A DNA stretch of 5,866 nucleotides from contig JAPFFX010000261.1 of the NCBI GenBank assembly GCA_026645375.1, forward strand, positions 1 to 5,866, in the 5' to 3' direction. Both the position numbers and the translations under genes were made by a program. Positions within the stretch are counted from its first letter, which is position 1. Each line of letters begins with the position of its first letter. Shown here piece by piece: positions 1 through 5,866 of this stretch. A model generated the notes under the pieces. The model had not been told where the DNA came from. It saw only the letters and a program-made list of their open reading frames with translations, and ran no database searches. The stretch comes from Citricoccus sp. WCRC_4 (GTDB lineage Bacteria; Actinomycetota; Actinomycetes; Actinomycetales; Micrococcaceae).

Positions 1-4
1 ACCG

Positions 5-2545
5 GTGACCCTGCAGGTCCGGCTGGCCGAGGTGCTCTCCGGTCTGCTGGGCGGTGGGCAGGTCCCCCTGGACGCCGACGTTTTCGAGGACCTGGGCGCG
101 GACTCGCTGGTGATGGCGCAGTTCTGCGCCCGGGTGCGCAAGCAGCCCGGCCTGCCGGCGGTGTCGATCAAGGACGTGTACCAGCACCCGACGATCGCGG
201 CGCTGGCCGCGGCCCTGGCGCCCGCGGAGCCGGCGTCCCTCCAGATCCGGCCCCAGGAGCCCTCGCCCATCCTGGCGTCGGTGCCGGAGACCCCGGCGCC
301 CACGGTCGCGAAGACGTGGGAATACGTCACCTGTGGTGCCCTGCAGGCGCTCGTCTACCTGGGCTACTGCCTGCTCGCCGGCGCGCTGATGGTCCTGTGG
401 TACTACTTCATGTTCCCCGACGCGGGGCCGGGCAACCACCACTGGGTGAGCCACGGGACGGGCTTCTGGGCGATCTACCTGCGCGCGATCGCCTACGGCG
501 TGGCGGTGTTCGTGCTGCTATGCATCCTCCCGGTGGCCGGGAAGTGGCTCCTCATCGGGCGCTTCCGGCCCCGGGAGATCCGCATCTGGAGCCTGGACTA
601 CTTCCGGTTCTGGCTGGTCAAGACCCTGATGCGGACCTCCCCCCTGTCGCTGATGACCGGTTCCCCGCTGACCACGTTCTACCTGCGGGCCATGGGCGCG
701 AAGGTGGGCCGCAACGTGACGATCCTGACCAACCGCCTGCCGGTCTGCACCGACCTGCTCACGATCGGGGAGGGGACGGTGATCCGCAAGGACGCGGTCG
801 TCAACGGCTACCGCGCGCACGGCGGCGTCATCCAGCTCGGTGCGGTGACACTGGGCCGGGACGTGATCGTCGGCGAGGGCAGCGTCCTGGACATCGGCAC
901 CACGATGGGAGACCGCTCGCAGTTGGGCCACCGCTCCACCCTTTACACCGGCCAGATCGTCCCCGGGGGCGAGCGCTGGCACGGCTCGCCCGGCCGGCGC
1001 ACGGACGCGGACTTCAGCACGGTCGACCCCACGCCCTACCGGCCGGCGCGCCGGGGATGGTTCGCCGTGTCCCAACTCATCGGCACGATCGGGTTGGGCC
1101 GCACGATGGTGGGGATGGCGGTCACCCTGGTTGTTCTGGCGTATCCGCCCGTGGCGGCGCTTTTGGAGTCGAACCCGCACGCGTTCACTGACTGGGTCTT
1201 CTACGCCGACGCCGTCGCCTTCGCCGGGATTGCCGTCTTCGGCGGCACGGTCGTGGCGCTGGTCGCCATCACGACCGTGCCCCGGGTGCTCCAGCTCGCC
1301 CTGAAGCCCGACACGGTGTATCCGCTGTACGGACTGCGGGACGCGGCGGCGCGGGCCGTGGCGAGGATGACCAACAGTCCCCTGCTTATGACGTTGTTCG
1401 GCGACAGCTCGTACGTCGTGAACTACGTGCGGGCCATCGGGTACCACCAGCCGCAGCTCCAGCAGACCGGCTCGAACTTCGGCACGGCGTTCAAGCACGA
1501 CAACCCGTTCCTCTCCACGATCGGCACCGGCACGATGATCGCCGACTGGGCATCGTTCATGAACACCGACTACTCGGCGACGTCGTTCAAGGTCAGTCCG
1601 GTGGCGATCGGCGCGCACAGCTTCCTGGGGAACTTCGTGCTCTACCCGGCCGGGGCCAGGACCGGGGACAACTGCCTGCTCGCGACCAAGGTGATGGTCC
1701 CCCTCGACGGGCCGGTGCGCCACGATGTGGGCCTGCTCGGATCGCCGGCGTTCGAGATCCCCCGCTCGGTCCTGCGGGACGCCCTTCCTGAGGAGCATGT
1801 CGGCCGTGCCCGCTTCCGCCGGGACCTCGCCGCCAAGAACCGCCACAACCTGCGCACCATGGCCCTTCTGATGCTGGCACGGTGGTTCAACGCGTCGCTG
1901 GCCATGGTGGTCATGTTCGCCGGCCTCGAGCTGTCCGACCGATTCGGCTTCCTGGCCCTCAGCGCCTCGCTCGTGGTCATGCTGGTGCTGGGCGTGCTGG
2001 TGGCAGTCGGCATCGAGCACCTTGTGACGCGGTTCCAGGCGCTCCGGCCCCAATTGTGCTCCATCTACGACCCCTACTTCTGGTGGCACGAGCGGTACTG
2101 GAAGATGCATGTCCAGAGCCGGTACACGAACATCCTCAACGGGACGCCGTTCAAGCCGCTTCTCTGGCGGATGCTGGGCGTGCGGATCGGGACCCGGGTC
2201 TTCGACGACGGTTGCTCGATCCCGGAGCGGAGCCTGGTGACGATCGGATCGCGCTGCACGCTCAACACGGGAACCAATATCCAGTGCCATTCCCAGGAGG
2301 ACGGGATGTTCAAGTCCGACGCCAACGTCCTGGGGGACGACGTGACGCTCGGCGTCGCCGCCCTTGTCCACTACGGGGTGACCATCGAGGACGGCGTCGT
2401 CGTCGCCGCGGACTCCTTCGTGATGAAGGGGACGACCCTCACCCGGGGGTCCCTGTGGGGCGGCAACCCGGCCGACGAGGCCCGCGCCACCACCACATCC
2501 CCCGTCGACAAGTCCCCCGCCGCCTTGGAAAGGACCCTGTCATGA
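5..2545 (+). CDS. Pls/PosA-type NRPS: carrier domain plus membrane-bound tandem condensation module (5' end may lie outside window)
   Basis: This is a PCP fused to the terminal module typical of epsilon-poly-lysine synthetase-like NRPSs. In Pls that module has six membrane helices and three tandem soluble domains that form amide bonds repeatedly at the membrane; this is family knowledge, not tested here. Seen in the sequence: a PCP at residues 1-72 with phosphopantetheine site LGADSL (Ser34); a Pro/Ala linker at ~73-102; hydrophobic helices at about 111-137, 154-184, 367-387, 397-428, 626-645 and 647-673; and three Gly/Val-rich hexapeptide-repeat domains at about 228-331, 468-590 and 712-825. 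The third carries the family-like IQCHSQEDG and WGGNP stretches, and the second carries RTGDNCLLATKVMVP. All three look intact. GTG at 5 is the first start in the window, but only four bases precede it and the frame is open to the edge, so no ribosome site can be judged. Pls proteins are ~1,300 aa with an N-terminal adenylation domain, so an upstream A domain is likely but unproven. The stop overlaps the next gene by 4 bp (ATGA). Confidence 0.9.
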   Translation: MTLQVRLAEVLSGLLGGGQVPLDADVFEDLGADSLVMAQFCARVRKQPGLPAVSIKDVYQHPTIAALAAALAPAEPASLQIRPQEPSPILASVPETPAPTVAKTWEYVTCGALQALVYLGYCLLAGALMVLWYYFMFPDAGPGNHHWVSHGTGFWAIYLRAIAYGVAVFVLLCILPVAGKWLLIGRFRPREIRIWSLDYFRFWLVKTLMRTSPLSLMTGSPLTTFYLRAMGAKVGRNVTILTNRLPVCTDLLTIGEGTVIRKDAVVNGYRAHGGVIQLGAVTLGRDVIVGEGSVLDIGTTMGDRSQLGHRSTLYTGQIVPGGERWHGSPGRRTDADFSTVDPTPYRPARRGWFAVSQLIGTIGLGRTMVGMAVTLVVLAYPPVAALLESNPHAFTDWVFYADAVAFAGIAVFGGTVVALVAITTVPRVLQLALKPDTVYPLYGLRDAAARAVARMTNSPLLMTLFGDSSYVVNYVRAIGYHQPQLQQTGSNFGTAFKHDNPFLSTIGTGTMIADWASFMNTDYSATSFKVSPVAIGAHSFLGNFVLYPAGARTGDNCLLATKVMVPLDGPVRHDVGLLGSPAFEIPRSVLRDALPEEHVGRARFRRDLAAKNRHNLRTMALLMLARWFNASLAMVVMFAGLELSDRFGFLALSASLVVMLVLGVLVAVGIEHLVTRFQALRPQLCSIYDPYFWWHERYWKMHVQSRYTNILNGTPFKPLLWRMLGVRIGTRVFDDGCSIPERSLVTIGSRCTLNTGTNIQCHSQEDGMFKSDANVLGDDVTLGVAALVHYGVTIEDGVVVAADSFVMKGTTLTRGSLWGGNPADEARATTTSPVDKSPAALERTLS
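2527..2534 (+). promoter_or_regulatory. Ribosome binding site for the A-PCP gene
   Basis: The purine-rich GGAAAGGA lies seven bases before ATG 2542, inside the last codons of the preceding gene. With the ATGA stop-start overlap it fixes this ATG as the start, although the frame is open back to about 1882, and it points to translational coupling. Confidence 0.75.
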
Positions 2546-5232
2546 CCGTCACCCCTGCGCTCACCTGCCGAACCGCCGCCGACCAACCGTCGGCCCCGGT
2601 CGGCAACCGGACCGCCGGCGACCACTCGTCGGCCCCGACCGGCAACCGGACCGTCGGCGGCCACTCGTCGGCCCCGACCGGCAACCCGCCCACCACCGGG
2701 GGCGCGCCGACCGTGATTCCCCGGTGGACACAGGACCGCCAAACGGGCCAAGAGCGGGTCGACGTGGCGGTGCCTGAGGACCTGCGCACGGCCGTGCGGG
2801 CACTCGCCCGGGCCTGGGGGGTCGCTCCCGGCTCGATCTGGCTGGCGGCCCACGCGCGAGTGCTCCAGGCCCTGTCCGGCGAGATGGAGATCGCCACCGG
2901 CTGCGCCGACACGGCGGGGACCTGGCGGTGCACCCTCGATCTGGGCCACAAGTCCTGGCGCGCCCTGGTCCGCGACGCACACGGCCGGCAGGTCCGGGCC
3001 CGCGCCGAGTCCGGGCGGGGGCAATCGCGTCACCCGGCGGCTTCTCCGGGGTACGAGGTGGTGTTCGGCAGCCCCCAGGTCGCCGATTCCGAACTGCCGG
3101 AGGGCATCGTCCTCGGCGTGTACCCCCCGGACCCGGCAGGGGGCGAGGTGCTCGGCCTGCGGTACCGGCGGGACGTCCTCGATTCCGGAGCCGCCCTCAG
3201 GATCGCCGGCTACCACCTGGCCGCGTTGCGCCACCTGGTCGCCGACCCCGAGGCGGAACCCGCCGATGCCGGCCTGGTCGATCCCGACGAGCGGCGCCTC
3301 CAACTCGAGCAGCTGGCCGGGCCCGTGCGCCCCCGGCCCCAGCGACGCTTCCACGAACTGTTCGAGGAGCGCGTCCGGCAACATCCCGAACGCATCGCCG
3401 CCGTCCAGGACACCCGACAGTGGACGTACGCGGAACTGAACGCCCGGGCCAACCGGCTCGCCCGCGCCCTGCTCGCACACGGACTGGAGGCGGAGGACAT
3501 CGTGGCCGTCGTCGCCGAACGGAACCTGGAGTGGATGGCCGCCGTCATCGGCATCCTCAAGGCCGGAGGCGCGTACCTGCCGATCGAACCGCACTTCCCC
3601 GCGGACCGGATCGCCCGAACGCTCACCCGGTCCGGGTGCCGGATGGTGCTGACCGAGGGAGGCAGCACCACCTCGCTGGAGGAGGCACTCGGCGGGATGC
3701 CCGCGGTCACGCAGCTCCTCGTCGAGGACGTCGAGGCCGCAGGGCACGCCGCCCACGACCTCGGCATCGAGGTGGGACCGGACCAGCTCGCCTACGTCTA
3801 CTTCACCTCGGGCTCCACGGGTGAGCCGAAGGGCGCGATGTGCGAACACGACGGGATGGTGAACCACCTGTACGCCAAGATCGAGGACCTGGGGATCGGC
3901 GAGGGCGACGTCGTTGCCCAGAGCGCCCCCCAGTGCTTCGACATCTCGCTGTGGCAACTGGTCTCGGCCCTGATCGTCGGCGGCCGCACACTCATCGTCG
4001 GGCAGGACCGGGTCCTCGACGTCGAGCGGTTTGTCGACACGATCGAACGGGGCGAAGCCGCGGTCTTCCAGGTCGTCCCGTCCTACCTTGACGCGGTGGT
4101 GGCCTACCTGGACGGCAAACCCCGCACCCTGCCCCACCTGCGCTGCGTCTCGGCGACCGGGGAGGCCCTGAAGCAGGAACTGGTCCGCCGCTGGTTCGAC
4201 GTGATGCCCGACGTCAAGCTGGTCAACGCCTACGGCCTGACGGAAACCTCGGACGACACGAACCACGAGGTCATGAGCGCCGCGCCCGCAGGCGATAGCG
4301 TGCCACTGGGCCCGCCGGTCCCGAACGTCCGGATCCACATCCTCGACGAGCGGCAGCGGCTCGTGCCGCTCGGGGCACCGGGCGAGATCGCGTTCTCCGG
4401 GGTGTGCGTGGGCCGCGGGTACATCAACGACCCGGAGCGGACGGCCCAGGCGTACTCCACCGACCCCTATGTGGACGGCGCGCGGCTCTACCGGGCGGGT
4501 GACTTCGGACGCTGGTCGGCGGACGGCAAGCTGGAGTACCTGGGCCGGCACGACAACCAGGTGAAGATCTCCGGGTTCCGCATCGAGATCGGCGACATCG
4601 AGAACGCCCTCTTGCGGGTCCCCGGCGTCCGCGACGGCGCCGTCGTCGTCGGCGAAGGCGCCGAACAGTCCAAGTTCCTCGTGGCGTTCTACTCCGGCGA
4701 CCGCCCGCTCGAGGTCGACGAGATCCGCACCCAGATCGCGGCGCGCGTTCCAGGCTACATGGTCCCGACGGCGTACAGGTGGCAGGAGAGTCTGCCCCTG
4801 ACCGGCAACGGGAAGATCGACCGGAAGACCCTGACCCGGATGGCGCACGAGGCCGTCCCCGAGACCGGCACCCCCACGGAGACGCTCACGGCCACCGAGC
4901 AGCGGCTTGCCGAGGCCTGGGCATCGGTCCTCGGCATACCTCCGGGACGGATCGGTAGGCAGGACTCCTTCTCCGGGCTGGGCGGCACCTCCCTGTCCGC
5001 GGTGAAACTCGCCGTCCTGCTCAAGCGCGCGGTGTCGCTCCAGGACGTCATGCGGACACCGGTCCTGGCCGACCTGGCGACCCTGCTCGACGCGTCGTCT
5101 CACGGCGCCACCGACCCGCCGGTGTCGGAGTCGGCAGGAACCGCCAAAAAGCCCGCCTCCGCCCCGCCGACGCCGGGACGAGAACACGTTGACCACTCCG
5201 ACCCGCTACCCGCGAAACGAAAGGACCCCTGA
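2542..5232 (+). CDS. NRPS protein: truncated condensation domain - adenylation domain - PCP
   Basis: This 896-aa protein should activate an amino acid as its AMP ester and load it onto its own carrier domain. Order: 13-residue repeats at 14-52; a condensation-like remnant at ~70-240; an adenylation domain at ~265-765; a PCP at ~782-852 with GGTSL (Ser817); and a Pro/Ala-rich tail. Adenylation motifs seen: A1 WTYAEL, A2 LKAGGAYLPIEP, A3 FTSGSTGEPKG, A4 FDISLWQL, A5 NAYGLTETS (Leu replaces the usual Pro), A7 YRAGDFGRW, A8 QVKISGFRIEIGDIE, A9 VPGYMVP and A10 LPLTGNGKID (Lys758). Aligned by eye to GrsA, the ten binding-pocket residues read D-I-W-Q-V-A-A-D-D-K (467, 468, 471, 510, 536, 538, 563, 571, 572, 758). 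The paired aspartates could suit a basic side chain such as lysine, beta-lysine or diaminobutyrate; this is inference. The condensation remnant keeps C-lobe-like sequence such as RYRRDVLDSGAALRIAGYHL but has no HHxxxDG, so it should not condense. The start is set by the site at 2527-2534. The gene overlaps its upstream neighbour by 4 bp and its downstream neighbour by 1 bp. Confidence 0.93.
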   Translation: MTVTPALTCRTAADQPSAPVGNRTAGDHSSAPTGNRTVGGHSSAPTGNPPTTGGAPTVIPRWTQDRQTGQERVDVAVPEDLRTAVRALARAWGVAPGSIWLAAHARVLQALSGEMEIATGCADTAGTWRCTLDLGHKSWRALVRDAHGRQVRARAESGRGQSRHPAASPGYEVVFGSPQVADSELPEGIVLGVYPPDPAGGEVLGLRYRRDVLDSGAALRIAGYHLAALRHLVADPEAEPADAGLVDPDERRLQLEQLAGPVRPRPQRRFHELFEERVRQHPERIAAVQDTRQWTYAELNARANRLARALLAHGLEAEDIVAVVAERNLEWMAAVIGILKAGGAYLPIEPHFPADRIARTLTRSGCRMVLTEGGSTTSLEEALGGMPAVTQLLVEDVEAAGHAAHDLGIEVGPDQLAYVYFTSGSTGEPKGAMCEHDGMVNHLYAKIEDLGIGEGDVVAQSAPQCFDISLWQLVSALIVGGRTLIVGQDRVLDVERFVDTIERGEAAVFQVVPSYLDAVVAYLDGKPRTLPHLRCVSATGEALKQELVRRWFDVMPDVKLVNAYGLTETSDDTNHEVMSAAPAGDSVPLGPPVPNVRIHILDERQRLVPLGAPGEIAFSGVCVGRGYINDPERTAQAYSTDPYVDGARLYRAGDFGRWSADGKLEYLGRHDNQVKISGFRIEIGDIENALLRVPGVRDGAVVVGEGAEQSKFLVAFYSGDRPLEVDEIRTQIAARVPGYMVPTAYRWQESLPLTGNGKIDRKTLTRMAHEAVPETGTPTETLTATEQRLAEAWASVLGIPPGRIGRQDSFSGLGGTSLSAVKLAVLLKRAVSLQDVMRTPVLADLATLLDASSHGATDPPVSESAGTAKKPASAPPTPGREHVDHSDPLPAKRKDP
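2581..2697 (+). repeat. In-frame 39-bp tandem repeat, about three copies
   Basis: Two full 39-bp units (2581-2619 and 2620-2658) and a third that diverges near its 3' end (2659-2697) encode 13-residue repeats: DQPSAPVGNRTAG, DHSSAPTGNRTVG and GHSSAPTGNPPTT. The unit length is a multiple of three, so copy number can change without breaking the frame. The repeats form a Ser/Pro/Gly/Thr-rich, probably disordered N-terminal extension ahead of the condensation remnant. I know of no function for it. Confidence 0.9.
5219..5225 (+). promoter_or_regulatory. Ribosome binding site for the dioxygenase gene
   Basis: GAAAGGA lies six bases before ATG 5232, within the final codons of the NRPS gene. The stop and start share one base (TGATG). 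This supports ATG 5232 and suggests coupled translation. Confidence 0.75.
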
Positions 5233-5636
5233 TGTCGTCGCCTTCATCCAAGACCCAATTGGACGTGGAACGCCCGGCCGGCAGGCCGCCGATGCTCACC
5301 GTCGAGCACGGCCATGACCCCGCCCGGTGGGCCGAACAGCACGGTGGGGCCCTGCGCACAGCGGTGGCCGAGCACGGCGCGGTCCTGGTCCGGGGGCTCG
5401 GCCTCCGCGATCCAGACGAGGTGGCCGACGTCTTCCGACGGCTGGTTCCGGACGGCCTCATGCCGGACCGGGAAGCCTTCGCCGCCAGGCAGCGCTACTC
5501 CGACGGCGTGTACTCGTCGCTCAAGTCCGACCGAATTACACACTCGAACAGGCGCCTTGGCTTTGCGCGCCAAGGCGACAACCAGCGGCTCGAACTTGGT
5601 GTACGACTTGCTGCCATAGCCTCCGCCCAAATATGA
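5232..5636 (+). CDS. TauD/SyrP-like Fe(II)/2-oxoglutarate dioxygenase, truncated and chimeric
   Basis: The first ~98-100 residues look like the N-terminus of a TauD-family dioxygenase of the kind found in NRPS clusters, such as the SyrP-like amino-acid hydroxylases. Seen: an LRTAVAEHGAVLVRGL stretch (41-56), PDEVADVFRRL (61-71) and RYSDGVYSS (88-96). From about residue 100 (near 5530) to the stop at 5634-5636 the translation has no family resemblance, because the DNA there is antisense to a different gene. Family members are usually ~330 aa, and the iron-binding HxD...H residues lie beyond the break, so this copy cannot be an active enzyme as written. In an intact cluster it would probably beta-hydroxylate an amino acid, free or carrier-bound; this is inferred from family and context. 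About 13 of its first 100 codons end in A or T, in keeping with the upstream genes. It is translationally coupled to the NRPS gene. Confidence 0.75.
   Translation: MSSPSSKTQLDVERPAGRPPMLTVEHGHDPARWAEQHGGALRTAVAEHGAVLVRGLGLRDPDEVADVFRRLVPDGLMPDREAFAARQRYSDGVYSSLKSDRITHSNRRLGFARQGDNQRLELGVRLAAIASAQI
5522..5540. other. Junction between high-GC actinobacterial DNA and unrelated moderate-GC DNA
   Basis: Left of about 5530 the plus strand encodes a plausible TauD-like protein. Right of about 5532 the minus strand encodes a plausible molybdenum hydroxylase, and neither resemblance crosses the point. GC drops from roughly 70-80% in nearby blocks to ~57% in 5531-5866 (hand count). I see no insertion sequence, inverted terminal repeat, attachment site or tRNA at the break. 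The exact base cannot be fixed without homologues of both genes. Confidence 0.8.
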
Positions 5637-5866
5637 GATCACCATCCGCACTCTCGACGCCGGCAAACGAAATACTTTGGCGATATCGCCCCGTACTTGG
5701 AAGGGATGCTGCGCCGAAGACCACACCGTAACGCCATCTTCATTCCAATGGGCAATGACGGCGTGCGGCTCCATCGCATAATGATAAACCATCGGGAACG
5801 TAAACTGGTCTTCGAGGACCAAATGAGACTGCGCAAAGGCCTCGTGCACATCGCCGCGGACCACGC
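5532..5866 (-). CDS. Xanthine dehydrogenase/aldehyde oxidase-type molybdopterin-binding subunit, internal fragment
   Basis: The minus-strand frame, read from the right edge down to about 5532, gives ~111 residues typical of the large Mo-cofactor subunit of the xanthine dehydrogenase/aldehyde oxidase family. These enzymes hydroxylate aldehydes, N-heterocycles and similar substrates using molybdopterin, FeS and often FAD partners. Counting from a GTG at 5864, seen are RGDVHEAFAQ (3-12), FTFPMVYHYAMEPH (21-34), VWSSAQHPF (47-55), the cofactor-binding type motif GGGYGSK (80-86, about 5605-5627) and KAKAPVRVCN (101-110). The frame reaches the window edge, so its true start is outside. At the other end the family resemblance stops at the junction; the further open frame down to 5244 is only the antisense of the dioxygenase gene. 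Full subunits are ~700-800 aa, so this is a piece broken or unseen at both ends. About 37 of 111 codons end in A or T, unlike the NRPS genes, and it has no evident role in the peptide pathway. Confidence 0.8.

Noticed and set aside
1..60. Promoter or ribosome site before GTG 5.
   Set aside because: Only four bases precede the codon and the frame is open to the edge, so nothing can be supported.
1882..2541. Possible upstream extension of the NRPS gene to an ATG at 1882.
   Set aside because: It would overlap the Pls-like gene by 660 bp in another frame, the added residues are Arg/Gly-rich noise, and a good ribosome site and coupled ATG exist at 2527-2544.
2371..5196. Very long open frame on the minus strand opposite the NRPS gene (and a similar one at 518-2371).
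   Set aside because: The translations are rich in Arg, Gly, Asp, His and Val with no recognisable domain, and they sit exactly antisense to genes with clear motifs. This is the usual shadow effect of very high third-position GC.
5244..5531. Continuation of the minus-strand molybdenum hydroxylase frame past the junction.
   Set aside because: The residues lose all family character and are antisense to the TauD-like coding sequence; the frame stays open by chance in high-GC DNA.
5553..5577. Hairpin with 9-bp arms (5553-5561 and 5569-5577) and a 7-base loop, considered as a terminator.
   Set aside because: It lies inside the molybdenum hydroxylase coding fragment, has no T-run on either side, and the arms are explained by Ala/Lys/Arg codons.
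5637..5866. Possible plus-strand gene or intergenic region after the dioxygenase frame stops at 5636.
   Set aside because: Plus-strand frames here carry no recognisable motif, whereas the minus strand gives a continuous, well-recognised enzyme fragment.

Overview
The first ~5.5 kb looks like part of a peptide natural-product gene cluster from a high-GC actinobacterium, most likely Streptomyces or a relative. The evidence is ~70% GC or more, codons that nearly always end in G or C, long antisense shadow frames, and tightly overlapping genes. I saw no in-frame TTA codon in the two large genes.

Three plus-strand genes form one translationally coupled run. (1) 5-2545 encodes a peptidyl carrier protein (PCP) domain fused to the large membrane-embedded terminal module of the epsilon-poly-lysine synthetase (Pls)/PosA-type NRPS family: six predicted membrane segments and three left-handed beta-helix (hexapeptide-repeat) condensation-like domains. 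Its frame is open to the left edge, so an adenylation domain may lie upstream, or the protein may start with the PCP. (2) 2542-5232 encodes an NRPS protein with a 39-bp tandem repeat at its start, a remnant condensation domain without the HHxxxDG motif, a complete adenylation domain and a PCP. (3) 5232 starts a TauD/SyrP-like Fe(II)/2-oxoglutarate dioxygenase, of which only about the first 100 codons are present. A plausible reading is that gene 2 activates an amino acid, probably one with a positively charged side chain, the Pls-like membrane module forms amide bonds, and the dioxygenase hydroxylates a building block. The product cannot be named from this window.

Near position 5530 the sequence changes abruptly. 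The dioxygenase reading frame stops resembling its family. The last ~335 bases have ~57% GC, much freer codon use, and encode on the minus strand an internal piece of a xanthine dehydrogenase/aldehyde oxidase-type molybdopterin-binding subunit with a GGGYGSK motif. Both genes are broken at the same point and face each other. This is either a real rearrangement or, more probably, a chimeric clone or assembly joining DNA from two organisms.

The strongest candidates for new biology are the pairing of a Pls-like PCP-condensation membrane module with a separate adenylating protein whose condensation domain has lost its catalytic half, and the junction, once it is shown to be real or not.
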